From the NCBI GenBank assembly GCA_021397835.1, contig JAJFZO010000537.1, positions 2,480,001 to 2,544,000 on the forward strand: 64,000 nucleotides of DNA, in the 5' to 3' direction. Made by a program: the position numbers and the translations under genes. Positions 24,500 to 41,029 of this stretch are shown here, piece by piece. Position 1 is the stretch's first letter. Every line of letters starts with the position of its first letter. Source of the stretch: Moringa oleifera (lineage: Eukaryota; Streptophyta; Magnoliopsida; Brassicales; Moringaceae). The notes below the pieces were generated by a model. It did no database searches. It was not told the origin of the DNA and saw only the letters and a list, made by a program, of their open reading frames with translations.

Positions 24500-25400
24500 T
24501 TTCTTAACATCGGATGGTAATTCTTGATACTATATAGACAATATTATTTATATTTGCTTCCACACTTAGCTGGAATTACAGAAAAGCCCATTGAACATTT
24601 ACACTAAGATATGATTCATAACTATCTTGCCATATTATTCACAAAACTGATATGTAGAGTCATCAGGATGCAATGCATAATCATCCTAATATCCCTTATT
24701 TTGATTAAATAAAAATCCTCACTAAATTATTATCCATAGCTATCTCAATTATTCATCAAAAGACAATCTAAAATGGATCGAAAAGGTTAATCAAAGTGCC
24801 ATACTCAGATACCTTAAATTGATTTGCAAGATAAATTAATATGTGATTGCTCAGCCTCCTATTACCAATTCTAAATTGATAGGAAACTAATCATCATGCA
24901 ATTCAAAACTACCTTGATAATCTCATAATATATTTATGATAACTTTTGTCATGACATTTAATTTAGGATTCTATCTTTGATGTTAACCCATTTTGCTTGA
25001 TCAATCACACGATTCATAATATTCACGACCATTCATCTTTAACGTGATTCATAGCTATTAAGATATTCTTTCTTTGATGTGATTCACAACGATCAAAAGG
25101 TTTTGAATTTTCTATCTTCGATATGATTCATAATCGTCATGATATTTTTCCTTGCTAAAATTCACAATAATTATGCTTTTTTTCCTTCGATGCAAACAAC
25201 TGTCCAATTTTCCTTGATGCGATTTACAACAGTCATGAGGTTTCAAATATTCTATCTACGATGCGATTCACAATTATTGGGATTTCTTTTTGCCATGATT
25301 TAGAGCAACAAACAGGTTGCAAATGTTTTATTTGCAATATGATTCATAGTTGTCAAAATTTTTCTTTTCGATTTCTTTTATTCCACTTGAGAAATTTTGT
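24500..25400. repeat. degenerate tandem repeats with GATTCACAA core
   Basis: At least eight imperfect units share a core like GATGTGATTCACAA(C/T)-GATCAAAAGG, clearest between 25010 and 25360 with ~50-65 bp spacing (cores near 25015, 25060, 25077, 25125, 25150, 25205, 25260, 25340). Weaker units extend back to about 24610. Read on the minus strand, the array lies downstream of the integrase relic at 26.2-26.57 kb, where Tat/Ogre-type gypsy elements often carry tandem repeats. Confidence 0.65.
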
Positions 25401-26190
25401 TCCTCTTTGTTATGAATTTTTTTTTTTTACCTTTTTCTAGGAAAAGTATACTTTAAGAAAATAAGCCTCTACTTTTCTTCCTAAGATTTCACTTGTAATT
25501 ATGCATGCATGATGGCAATTATTTCTATTTTTGCTATGTCATGTCGTGCATTTTGGCCACCTATTTCTCTTTTTGTACATTTTTGATTTTTTTAAGTCAA
25601 TCATTTCTAACCATGGATTCATTCTTAACAAGGTATTCCTTGCGAAAAATTCATATTTTTAAAAGCCATTCTCCCTTTTTTTTTTTTTTTCATTTTCTTT
25701 CATGACACTCTTGTTTCTCCAACTGTCTTTTTTCTTGTATTTTAATATGTTACCATCCTTTTTAAAGGTTTTCATCTTTCTCATCCAAGTTTTGAATTAA
25801 ATAATCAATTCAGTAATAGGATTACCACTTAATGCTAAAATGCGAGTCATGTAATTCTCTTATGCGAAAAAGGAATTGTTTTAATTTTGAAACAAGCAAA
25901 TACCTTTAAGCTTTATTTAATAGGTAATTTGGTATAGGATCAAGAATATCTACATAGAATCCTATCCTAAAAAGAAAAAATACATCATGCTTAAAAGAGC
26001 TTTGATCATGTCCAGTTTTTCTCTTGATAATTAATACCTCTAATTCTTCATTTTCATCTTCCATGATTGGAAGAAATTATGCAAATACCTCTTTCCTCAT
26101 CAGAAGTTTATATTTTTAAACTACCCTCTTGTCTTTGTCTAAGCCACAATTTTCTTCCTCAAAATACTTTTTTTTATTAGATTACCTTTT
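25400..26190. other. T-rich spacer, no gene
   Basis: Pyrimidine-rich sequence with long T runs (about 25675-25690). The chance frame at 25505-25705 has no recognisable similarity. Confidence 0.4.
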
Positions 26191-26199
26191 TAAATTTTT

Positions 26200-26570
26200 A
26201 ATACCGATCAAAGTTTTCTTTTAAGTTGCCCTTTCGGGTTTTTAGCTTTCTTTTTAAGCATAGTATTTCCTCATTACGTCTAAATTGATAGGGTTTAAAA
26301 GAACATAGCCATCCATTTATGCCAATATCAATGCTCTTTAAAAGAAAGTCTTCTTTGCCACATAAGGTCTATCCCAATTAGTTACCATTTTCCTGTGGGA
26401 TCAAAGACATTCTTAGGAATCATTTTCTAAGTGTCCTAGATAGCTTAGAGGAGCTCTTTTCGAACTGAGAGCGTTGGTACATGCACATCCCCTTGAAAAT
26501 TAAATGCCTTAAAAAACTGCATCTGCTTTAACAGGGAGAGTCATTTGGCAAGCCTAGAAACATCCTGAGA
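26200..26570 (-). pseudogene. Ty3/gypsy integrase C-terminal relic
   Basis: Read downward from 26570: a VRKELL-like stretch, then DPTGKW near 26408. Next come NWDRPYVAKKTFF near 26380 and an LILAxMDGY segment near 26325-26310, ending with NLDVMRKYY near 26270. This is the conserved end of Tat-type Ty3/gypsy polyproteins (DP.GKW.PNW.GPYVVK pattern). Two frames must be combined, so it is dead. Confidence 0.72.
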
Positions 26571-26849
26571 AGAAAAACGCTAAATTAGTGAGAGGTCTGC
26601 ATAAAGAATCGAAGGGTCTTCCTAAATATAACCTTTTTAAAAAAAAAGAGCTAGTGAGGGTAAGGATTTATGCTTTAATAAGCATCTAAAAATGTTCTTA
26701 AAATGGATTTAATATAATGCCAAATCAAATAAAAGACATAGTGAAGAAAAGAAACATTTTCATTCATAATAAAAGAGTAAAATAATAAAGGCCTATAAGA
26801 AAAGAACAAAAGATTGCAAAAGAGAAAATCAAATGACAAAATAAGCATT

Positions 26850-27410
26850 CAAGTTAGCTTTTCCCCATCTTTAGATTCTTCTTGTCCAGCTTTTTCAATA
26901 TTTGAGTCATAGAGTTTGGGGAGATAGACACAGGGCTTCCAATGGGTTCTAGCTTGGCTGATGTCACCTGAGTGGTAGACGAAATCCTTAATTTTGTTGT
27001 AATAAAGTCGAGATTGAGATATGGGTATTCTTTTAGCACTTTAGCTTTGGTGTCTTTCCTCACCTCTTAAAACACCTCAACATGTTCTCCTAAAATCAAC
27101 TTATTCATCTTTTCACTCTTTGTAAAGGTCGTAAATGCCTCTTCCTTACTAATGGCCAACTGTTCTAAATGATCTTTCTTCAACTTTTCTAGTTAGAGCT
27201 GAGACTCTAGCTTTACCTTTTCCATATTTGCCTTGAGCACTAAAATTCTTCTTCAAACTTAAGCCTTCTATTGCTTAAGGAAAGCATTTTGAACCATTAA
27301 CTCTTTTCCCTTTTCTTGGCCTCTTCCAAGGCTTTTTCAGCCTCCTGAAAGATAGACTCTACCTAGCTTTGGATCTTATACTCCTCAACCACCAAAGATG
27401 ACTCATAGAT
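26850..27410 (-). pseudogene. retroelement accessory ORF, coiled-coil and C-terminal part
   Basis: Minus-strand translation gives Lys/Glu-rich helical sequence from about 27410 to 27110, then KVLKEYPYLNLDFITT (within the open frame 26854-27063). This is the same YPxLxLxF motif that follows the coiled coil in the other accessory-ORF copies. The tail is Ser/Thr/Pro-rich and ends at 26854. Several stops interrupt the helical part. Located on the same strand as and upstream of the integrase fragment at 26.2-26.57 kb. Confidence 0.55.
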
Positions 27411-27479
27411 AACCTAGCATATATTAGAGTCAAAAGAAAAAAGCCAAACCACGAGGAGTGAATTAAATAAACATAAAAA

Positions 27480-28600
27480 AATAGGTTCTTACGTGAATAA
27501 ATGGTGAATAAATGGAAGTGCTTATGCTATTGAAGTAATGAAAGTGAATAAATGGTGCTCTTGCTGATTAGAACAAGACTTTGGTAAAGGATGACTATTG
27601 ATGTGGCAACTTAGTTGACATGGCAATAATTCTTTGATGTTGTTATTGATGTGATGAAAACAAACTAAGAAAAAGAATTATCTGTTTGCATGGTTCATTA
27701 AATGATGTGGCAAAGTCTTATTAGCCATTACTATTGAGCTGGGTTCCAACTAGACGTGGGAAAAGACTAAAAACGCACTCAATGACTTGGTAAATGACAT
27801 GGTTACGACGAGGCACATTTTGAATGGTAGGCAAACCTACACAGTCAACAACATAACCAACAGGGCAGGCAAAGCCACTGATATGGCAGGTGTGCAAAGG
27901 CAACGGACCTAGTAACACACCCAATAACTCGACATCACTCAAATCTCAAAAAATCGATTGTAATTTGAACTAGGTGTCATATAAATGTGAGAAAAGATGT
28001 AAGCATAATCAAAATTCAAAGATCAAGTCAAAAATTTGATAATCGGGCGACACAATGTTGAAGGAGTTTGACCTAATAGAGTAGTTTTTGAGTAATCTGA
28101 GGCATTATAAGAGAATTGATAATACTATGACATTCGAAATTGTACAAAAACTTTTGAAATGGTGTTAGATTCAGCAGTGGTAGCTTAAAAGATGATGAAC
28201 CTAGAAGGCAAAGCTTAAAGAGGTAGAGGCTACTAGGTGCACTGTGCTTGCCCATCAATTGATGCTAAAATGTGCCGCAAAAATTCTATAAATAAGGAAT
28301 GGATCTTTAATTGTTAAGAGATAGGTATCAAACAGAGAATACAAAGCAAAAAAGTTCTCTTTAATTCTCTCAAAGTTAGCTTAGCATTAGTTTTCATTTC
28401 TCTCTCAAACTTCTTTTGCTTTGTTCAAATTTTCTTAAAGAAAGAAGGAAATGAATACTACATAAAGAATAGGGAATTTTGAAAGGTATTGAATTCTTGT
28501 AACTTACTTTGTATCAAATTCATATTCTTTGAATAAAATTTCTTTGATTAAGTTAAAGTTCACTATAAGTTTTCATTAACTTATTAGATTTCAAAATGGT
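27480..28600 (+). mobile_element. candidate LTR of a retrotransposon
   Basis: Contains GATGTGGCAA and TGACATGG-type short repeats (27600-27800). Then comes a promoter-like CTATAAATAAGG (about 28287), a transcribed-leader-like CT-rich stretch (28370-28440) and a polyadenylation-like GAATAAAATTT (about 28531). The order enhancer repeats, TATA, leader, AATAAA is typical of a plant LTR in + orientation. No second copy was found in the window, so a solo or remote LTR is inferred, not shown. Confidence 0.35.
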
Positions 28601-28609
28601 TTAGTTATT

Positions 28610-29560
28610 AAAATGTAATAAAGAGATGTTATGGAAATCTTTAAAGATTGTATGAAGTTACATGAAATATTATGAGTTTTTTTTTTAATAAATAAAAACC
28701 TATTTTATTTCATAATAATATTAACATAGGTTTTCTACCTTTATTTTGAAAGGAAAAGAGGGAAGCAAATACAAATCTCTATCTATTCCTTAAAAATATT
28801 TTGGTGCATTAGAATAGAATAAGTATGAAACCTTATATACTTTGATTAAAACCTTTAAGAAAAAATTAAGAAAGTGATTTAATTGATGCCAATTATGAAT
28901 GTTCTGAAGGGTACTAATATTTTTTTCAAACGTAACCGACTCCCAAACCCAAATCTTAAAAGAAAAAATATCAATTTGTCCTTATTTTATGATGGTGGCC
29001 AACCACACCTAAAAAGATTGGTTGCGACCTCTAACTTTCCTCACGTTATGAGTTTCCTCGATTGAAATCTCAATTGTGACACAAGTGCTTCGCATTAGGG
29101 TTATGAAATTCAATTGAGACCTGGATATAAGAGCTGCTTCACTTACTTGGTTGCTGATATTGCAAGAATTGAAATTGTTACTCCTTGTTGGTCTTTCATA
29201 AGTTTTTACATCTTGATGTCAAGGTAGGTTGATGGACCAATGTTTTAAGGCACCAATACAATAACTATACATGAAATCGACATTATTATTATTATATTAT
29301 TTTAATCTAAAGTACGAAATGTTTCAATTATTGCAACTATATACAATTGAATATCATATTTCAAAAAATTTACTTTCACAGATAATTGAATCAAAAATTC
29401 ACTTTAACCAAGTCCATTAACTAAGTCAAAGTCAAAATTGATAGAATCCTAAAATCCACCTTTTGATGTCTTTTTGATCATAACCAAATGTTCTATTGGA
29501 TACTTGCCCATAACCATTATAAGTGATTATAACTCATGTGAACTACATTTACAATAGGAT
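28610..29560. other. AT-rich intergenic, no gene
   Basis: Nothing recognised. One 60-codon chance frame at 28883-29065. Confidence 0.4.
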
Positions 29561-29569
29561 GAGTCAAAA

Positions 29570-29960
29570 ATAGTCTAACTCAAAAACATATAATTTAACT
29601 CAAAACATAATTCAACTCGATAAAGTTAACATAGCCTAAAAATATAAAATTCAACTCAATTTGCTACAACTTATCTCTTCAGAGTTTAATTTAACTCGAA
29701 TTATAAAATTTATTTTAATAACTCTTAATTTATCTCAAATTATAAACTTTAATTCGACACAATAAAATTTAACTCGATTTATATAATTCATCTCAACAAC
29801 ATTAAATTTATCTCAAATTATAATTTTTAACTCCACGTAACAAAATTTAACTCGTACAACTTATCTTGACAAAATTACATTCACTCAGATCATTTATTAG
29901 CTTGAGAACAAAACTAGCTAGATAACAAAATAACTCCATGATAATAACTAAACAACTCGA
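29570..29960. repeat. irregular TTTAACTCGA repeats
   Basis: Many scattered copies of an AATTTAACTCGA / TTATCTCAAATTATAA-type motif at roughly 20-45 bp intervals. The pattern is too irregular to assign a unit, but the motif density is far above chance. Confidence 0.6.
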
Positions 29961-30835
29961 CCATGCAACACAATTGTTTCATTCTCAATTTACTATTTAA
30001 CTCAATAATGTATTTCAAACAACTCTGACATTTACATTTCATTCTCAAATTTACATGAGTTTAACAAAAGCCGAATAAAACTCTTCCACAAGCAACTGTG
30101 TACATTTTTCATACCAAACAATGCTTTCAATCAATTAATTTAAAATATTTAATATATATTTATAAGATCCAACAAAGTGTGATCTTAACATGTTCAGCTT
30201 GATTCAATATACCTTCAAATGTTAGATTCAAACTTCACCCAAAAAGAAAAAAAAGAAGAGAAAAGCTTTTCTCAAGGGGCAAACAAGGGCTGAAAATCAA
30301 AGTATTGCTTGAAGTTACTCTAATAGAGAGAAGAGGATTTTGTACCCCAAAAGAAAAAAAAAAAGAACAGGGAATTCGCTCTAAATAGTTCTGATAAGTA
30401 ATCAAGATTTGGGTACATTAGGGATAAACCCGAAAACCATTGAAACCCAAAAGGATTAAAGCTGTTTGCTGAGCACTGACACTAAATACATTTTATCATC
30501 ATCCACCCTTATCTGTACAACCTCCATTTTTCATCAACTCGAATAATTAAACTAAAGTCCACCAAGATAGCTTACCATAAAGATTTTTTTTTTTAAAAAG
30601 GGGGAAAAGAAGCTCCAAAAAGAAAAGGACTTGATCTGATAACGCTGCAAATTGCTTCATTAGCAATGCATCCGAGATTAGCCTCCCAGTCTCAAGTTGA
30701 TCCTCCCAGTTCCCACAATTATATCTAATCATTAGGCCACTTAACATAGTTCCCAAAGTGTACATGCCTTTTATCCCCCTTCAGATTTCCATTCCAGGGA
30801 GCATATAAGACAGATTTTTATAGGTCAGTCCCACT
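29961..30835 (-). other. 3' flank and 3' UTR of the kinase gene
   Basis: Downstream of the kinase stop codon on the minus strand. The part nearest the gene (about 30400-30835) has gene-like composition and is probably 3' UTR. The remainder is AT-rich spacer. No other gene seen. Confidence 0.45.
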
Positions 30836-34790
<3,955 letters not shown>

Positions 34791-35480
34791 GGAATCAGAA
34801 ACCCAAGAAAAGCAAAATAAAAGAATTCACAGGAAGTAGGAATAACAAAGTTGAGGATTGTAATGAAGAAGCAACAGAGAAAAAAAGTAAGATATATTTT
34901 ACACCACAACAAGATGGACAGTTGGTTGTCGAGTAGGAAAGAAGGGAAATGCCAAGAAATATGGAATTTCACACAGCTTGATCAATGAAACCAGGAAGCA
35001 CTAAGACTGTAAATTTTCCAGGAAATTTGATTCCCGTAAACTTGTAAGGCCATAAGAAAAACAGAAGAAGGAAAATCAATGTAAAAACAAATGAAGAAAA
35101 GCAATTCAACTTTGCTGATCAAAGCAACAATGCCAGATAGAAAGAAGGAAAAGAAAGGACCAACAAACAAGAAACAAAACTTGAGATGAGGAAAGAGAAG
35201 ATATAAGAAGAACGTAAGCAAGAAGAAGAAGGAGAGAATTTTACTCCAAGAAGAAGGAAAGAATGAGAGAGCAAAAGCATCAAGAAAATCTTAAAAAAAA
35301 AAAACAAAAACAAAAGAAAGTGAAGTAAAGATGCTTAGCAGAGGCAACAAGAAAAGGTGAAAAAAGGCAAAGAAACCAAGACTTCTTTATTTCTGCTTTT
35401 TGTAAGCTTTTTTTTTTTTTTAGTAGGTTTATTGTGTGTGCGGGTGTGTGGAAATGTCACTCGGGTTTGTTAGAGATGGA
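34791..35480 (-). promoter_or_regulatory. kinase 5' leader and proximal promoter, CT-rich
   Basis: On the coding (minus) strand this region is strongly pyrimidine-rich, with TTCTTC and TTTCTTTC tracts between about 35090 and 35350. Such Y-patches are common in plant core promoters and leaders. A 5' UTR intron cannot be excluded. The start at 34790 is favoured because it gives the MGLC acylation motif. Confidence 0.45.
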
Positions 35481-37240
35481 GAGAGAGAAAGGGAAGATGT
35501 CTTCTCCCTGATAATAATGGAAGTGGGGTTGGGGTTTGGATCCTTCCAGCCTGTCTTTATTGAGACCCTAAGGGGAAAAAAAAAAAAAAAAAAAAGAACC
35601 CTAAAAACCCCACAGAGACAAAGAAAGAGATAGATATACAGTGCATAGAGTTGCAGAGGATGTATGTGAACAAGGTAAGTAAGATCTTAGAGGAACTGAG
35701 CCTGCAATGTGTTAGTGTGTATTTTTCAGGTTTGACTTACTTTCGTTGGCCTTTGAAAGGTTTGTCCTTTCCTTTTCCCCTTTTTTTTCATTTTTAATTT
35801 TATTGAAAATATTTCTAAATAAATCATTTATTTTATACCAACACCCAGACAAAATAAATAAATAAATAAATAAAAGATATACCAACTAAAGAAAATCATA
35901 TTGCCATGATGCAACAAAGTCCTGTATTGGTGAAGAAAAATTGGGCATCACAAATTCACACCCCTTTATGAAGATCATGTGCCTTGAGATGCAAACCATA
36001 TATTATTCTTAATCACTGAATTGTTTTCTAAATTGTTGGACTTTTGTCAACCCACTACCCTAACCACAGTTTTAAACTTACTTAATTCCAGGCAGATTGC
36101 CTGGCTTACAAATTGGTTGAATAATTAAACATTAATTAAGTAATTATGGGTACTTTCATTATGACTTAGTTGCTTAATCATCCTCCTAACACACTAGAGC
36201 ATACAAGGAATCCCCAATATCCCACAGATAATATCAATCAATAATAGATTCTATGATCACAGGTTTTTAATTAATCAATAGGTTAGAAGTTGGCATCATT
36301 TGTCGAATAATCAAGGTGGGTACGAAGGGCTTGTACATACTATATAATATTGTGTGCACTGGGAGAGGGAAAATTCATGCAGAATAGGGAAGGATTTTTC
36401 TGTCTTTTTAGATATTTTCTATGAGGACAGATATATCTTTTTCTGAGGAGGAGAAAGGTTAAGGTGTGGTTGGTAGTTAATGGAAGTTAAAATGCATGGC
36501 ATGAGGGCTAAAATGAGAACTAGTAGAGTGGACAATGTTGAGAGGATAATGCAATTTATATTTAAGAAAAATTTGTAAATTAAATATTGTTATTAATTTA
36601 AGTTTTATGTTCAATTTTTTTAAAAAAATTATTAAAATATTTTAATAATTTATTATATTAATAAAAAATTAAATCATTAAATTTATTAAATTATCATATA
36701 TTAAAAATTTATTGAAAAATCATTTCCTTATCAACTTGGACGGTGGATATAACAACGGCGGCTGCTTTAATGTCATGATTTTGTTAACTCAGCAAAAAAT
36801 GCAAGAATTCTCTATCAGGAATATGAACAACATCTGAGCATCTTCCGGGGTTGTGGGTTATGGGCCACTGGCTATGGGTAGGAAGGAAAATTCGAAAGAA
36901 AAGCAGAGAAAAAGAAAGAAAAGGAGGGAGAAATTCTTATTCCTTGATACCCTTTTGTTTTCGGAATAAGAATAAAGGAGTAGTGGAAGAGAAGGGACAA
37001 GTGGGTGATCATGGTATTGCCACTCAGCACCCACAAAAAGGAAAGAAAGGGCTGCCTTGTTAATGATATCGTGATTAGCGGTGTAATTACCATAGGATTC
37101 TGAAATATCAAATGGGTCTTAACAAACATTTGACCAAATACCCTAATGCTGTCTGTACCCCATCTTCACATATCCAAATTTTTGAAGCAGCGTAGTAATA
37201 TATGCCTTGAGAAATGTCACTGTTGTTGTTTTTGGTTTTG
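35481..37240. other. intergenic, no gene
   Basis: Holds a 20-base A run (35576-35595), an (AATA)n patch near 35850 and very AT-rich DNA around 36540-36720. Chance frames only. Confidence 0.4.
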
Positions 37241-37249
37241 TGGGTAATC

Positions 37250-37550
37250 ATGAAGCCGTAGCCCCCACTATTTGTGTTCACCAATGATATTGTTAGGTCA
37301 CCACCCACCAAAACCCAGCTAGGGTTTCTTCTTTCTTGTTGGCTAAACTAGCTCACCTTCTCCCTCTCCCCTCTCCCTCTCCAGTCACCAGGGTTTCTCT
37401 GTCTCATTCCTTAGGCCAAAAATGCTTTGATGCCTTTCATGGGGATTTGAGATTCTCTGCCAAACACCCAACTTCCATTTTCTTATTTTATTCCCTCTCT
37501 TCACATAAAGAATCTGTCTGATTGAATAAGAGACACCGTGGAAGCTGGTC
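37250..37550 (+). promoter_or_regulatory. promoter-like island with teloboxes and CT repeats
   Basis: Contains AACCCAGCTAGGGTTTCTTC (about 37314-37333), a CTCCCTCTCCCCTCTCCCTC stretch (about 37360-37380) and another AGGGTTTCTCTGTCTC (about 37389). Such telobox and CT motifs mark promoters or leaders of plant housekeeping genes. No convincing exon follows within about 1 kb on the + strand, so it may be the remains of a duplicated 5' end. Low confidence. Confidence 0.3.
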
Positions 37551-38009
37551 TGACAGTCCGCATTCCTTGGGTTATGTTGTAAACCATTAGCAGCATCCCC
37601 AATAATCCGTACGCATTTCACGCATAAAACAGCACCCCGTTTTGTAATATAAAATTGATTAGCATTAGGCCACGAAATTAATAAAATTGATCTCGAAAAA
37701 AGAAAAACAAAATGGTGGGTTTTAATTGAGCAATTTACTAATTTATATACTTGAAAATTAAATGAAAAAAGGAAGAAAAAGAGTCCAATATGCATCAGAC
37801 AACATAAGAGTAGTCCACCAACATGCTAAGTGTGGAAGCCCAAGTAGCTTTCATTCCCACCTCTTGCGAAGCTTCCAAAAGCTAAATGTGAAACGTTGTT
37901 ATCAGCCTTATCAAGATAACAATTTAAAAGCGAAGCCCACACTCTACCTAAACTCATTAAGCGTGTTATTATCTCATTTATTTTCATAATTATTACATTC
38001 TTCTTACAA

Positions 38010-38580
38010 AAATGATCCGGTAAAAGTACACAAAATTTGATATTTAATTCATGCTACTGACCAAATTTTTATACTTAAAAAATAAATAATCATTATATTT
38101 AAAAAATAAATAATCAAATTTTAAACTTTAATGTAATTTAAATTAGATTTAAACTCAAATAATTATAAAAAATTAAAAATATTTTTGTTATAAAATAATT
38201 AAAAATTTTAAATAAATTATTCATTTTATTTTAGATTTATTTTTTAAAATTAAATAATTTTTGATATAAAACATATTTTAGTGGATTTTTTAAAATTTTG
38301 ATATCATAAATTTAAATATATATATTTTTAGTACTTAAGAAACTTTAAAACTTTTTATAACAATAATTTTAATATTTCTTTACATCTATAAAAATTTTTA
38401 AGTAAAAATTAATTGTATAAAATTTTTAATTTAAATATATTTAATTTTATTTATATTAAATTAATAAATTAGAGTTTTATTTATTACTTATTTTAACGTA
38501 AAAATTTAATTGATAATATAAAGTAAATATCAAAATTTTATAAAATTTTTATTTAAAATCAATTACAATAATATGAATTA
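38010..38580 (+). repeat. AT-rich dispersed repeat, uninterrupted copy
   Basis: Begins with GGTAAAAGTACACAAAAT and proceeds through AATTATAAAAAATTAAAA, TTTTTAAAATTTTGATA and AATATCAAAATTTTATAAA. The same succession of blocks in the same orientation is found at 40195-40238 plus 44869-45390. No coding capacity. Confidence 0.65.
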
Positions 38581-38739
38581 TATCAAATTTAGTTGGTAAA
38601 AACTACATTACTTTAGTTTATATCATATTAAATTAATATTTATTTTAAAATTATTTTCATTATAATATCTATTATGATTTTTAAACAACCTTACTAATAC
38701 ATAATATTTAAAAATCTTTTTATATAAAAATCACAAAGT

Positions 38740-39050
38740 TAAAGAATTCGGGTTTGCTTGAGTGGGACGACGGGTCGGTGGGATAACGCTAAGGGGTTGG
38801 GGCATGGGTGTGGATACCGTTTTCTCTTGAGGGTATTTCGGTCAGAGGGAAGAATCCAAAAGCTTTTAGGTATTGGCCATTTAAAAGCAGTTGTTGGATT
38901 GTGCTTTTCACCAGGTATGGTTGGCTTAGCTACAACCCTCACAATCGCTGAGAAAAAGCAGCGAGTGACGTTATCGGTGGTCAGATGCAAAATTGGAAAT
39001 AAGCCCAAGGGCCTTGTCTTGCCCATCACAGTTTTGCGGTTTCAAATCAA
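38740..39050. other. GC-rich island of unknown origin
   Basis: About 310 bases of clearly higher GC (for example GACGACGGGTCGGTGGGATA near 38766) sit abruptly inside very AT-rich DNA on both sides. Both strands are open for about 96-100 codons (38758-39060 +, 38739-39029 -). Neither product resembles a family I know, and double-strand openness is expected from composition. Could be a relic exon or promoter, or inserted organelle or repeat DNA. Confidence 0.4.
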
Positions 39051-39059
39051 AATTTTTTA

Positions 39060-40190
39060 AAAATATATATTTATTTAATATTTATATTTTTTAAAAGTTT
39101 AATTTAAAATTTTATTAATATTAATAATTTTACGTGTCCATATTTATTTTTTTATTTATATAATTATATCAATATTTTTTTATCAAAATAAATAATCTTT
39201 TTACATCAAATTTATTAAATATATAAAAATATAAATATTTTTTAAAATAAAATTAAAAATATTTTATTTATTTTGATTTAGTTTTAAAAGAGTAATTGTA
39301 TATATAAAAGTCACACATCATTTATGTGAGTTATTATTAAAAATTATAAATAAAAATCTCCTATTAAAAATATAACAAAAATATAATTTTTAAATAAATA
39401 TAATTTTTTAAAAAATTTTAATTTAAAATTGCAAGTAAAATATAGGTTTTTCTTATGTAATTAACATTTTAAACTTACATTATATATATAGAACATTTAA
39501 TTACAATTTTAAGTTTTCTTAAATTTTTATTTGTTATATATATACAATAATTATTGTAATTGTAAAATTTAATTATTAATATTATCATCATATTCCTAAT
39601 TTATAATGTTATTAAATTAGTTCATAGGTATTAATTTTGAACTATTACCATAGCTTGATTGATTCTATAACTGTTCAAATTATAAAAGAAAAATAATAAA
39701 GATCAAATGGAGAAAAATTACTAGAAAGAAGTTGGCTTAATTAACAACAAATAAAAAAAAAATCACTTAGCTAAACCCGAATATTTTTTATTCATTCCAC
39801 AAATTTAAAAGAAAAAAAACTTTAATTTTTGTGAAGTTATGAACACATTATCCTCATCCAAAAATTTAAAATTTGAGTTTTAAGATTTTATCTATTCAAA
39901 ACCTGATGTTTTAGAAATTAAACTTATGGTTAAAGTTATTCGAAGTTAACAAATATTTAAATTTAAGTTTTATAATTTAAATAATTAATATATTAATATA
40001 TAAAATATTTTATAAATTTATAATTAAAAATAAAAAATTGTTTAGATCGTTAAGTTAGAGTTTGAATTTTGTTGATAATTTGTAAATAATTTGAAATAAA
40101 AAATTAAAATATTATTATTTCAAACTAAAAAAAGTTTATAAATAAATATTATAAAAAATTAAAAATATATTAACCTTACAAGAATATTAC
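39060..40190. other. very AT-rich spacer
   Basis: Composed largely of A/T homopolymer mixtures and TATA-like runs. No gene or RNA recognised. Confidence 0.5.
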
Positions 40191-40238
40191 TGATAGGGTA
40201 AAAGTTATATAAAATCTTAATATTTACCCTATATAATT

Positions 40239-40630
40239 TGTTGGGGGAGGTCTAACAGTGTTAATACGGCCCAACAGTGTCAATAGAGCTTAATAATGTT
40301 AAAGGTCAATCTTAAAGATCTGTTAAGATAACTGGATCTAGTGACAATCTAAGTGAAAAGGAGGTTGGTAACATTTCATTAGAAACCACGACACCAAAAA
40401 AGAAGGTTATATTGCTAGTATTAGAAAATCAAGGAAAGTAATTTGGATGCGTGGCTCGAGAAAGAGCGGGTAGGATATGGGGCCATCTAAGACAAAGAAA
40501 TGAGTAAGAGAAAAGGGGAATAAGAAGTGAAGAAAGATAAGCTTAAAATACTCGGTTATGTTATCTTAAAGAACGACATTAGCATCGTTTATAAGAACAC
40601 ATTGACAAGAAGTCATTTCCATAATTTATA
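40239..40630 (+). repeat. 5' LTR
   Basis: Starts TGTTGGGGGAGG. Shares with the 3' LTR the blocks CCAACAGTGT, TAGTATTAGAAAAT, AAGGGGAATAAGAAGTGAAG (one mismatch) and GAAAGATAAGCTTAAAA. The end is placed just before the primer-binding-like sequence and is uncertain by about 30 bases. Confidence 0.75.
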
Positions 40631-41029
40631 GTTGGACAGCATGTTGCCACAGAGACTACCACTGGCATTGGCCAAAGCATTGACAGAGTTTCCATTACCT
40701 CCTGAGGAAGGGCTAAGAATCCATCATAGGTTGCATAGCTCATCTTATTGTGAGAGATAAATAATATGATGTGTACGTTGGAGGTAAATCAAAGACAATG
40801 GGCCTATAAGGTTCCACAAATATCCGATGAAGCAAAAAAGTGCACCTATAAGCTAGCAAGCATTAGACCATACCTCAAATCGAATAATCCAAAAAGTCTC
40901 AAACCTGAGGTAAGGAGTGAGGCATAACAACAACTCAAACAGCTTGCAAGCCATACAACTAGCATGAGGGCCTGAGAGGAGAAATGGTGGAGAAGGATAG
41001 GAACGATGATTAAGACCTTCATCCCTCAT

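Noticed and set aside
21060..25400. CRISPR-like arrays
   Set aside because: Repeats drift, spacers are not unique-length, and the context is a plant nuclear genome. Satellite-like arrays are the better explanation.
37385..37795. 136-codon minus-strand frame
   Set aside because: Runs across the telobox/CT island with no domain and no start context. Not conserved as far as I can tell.
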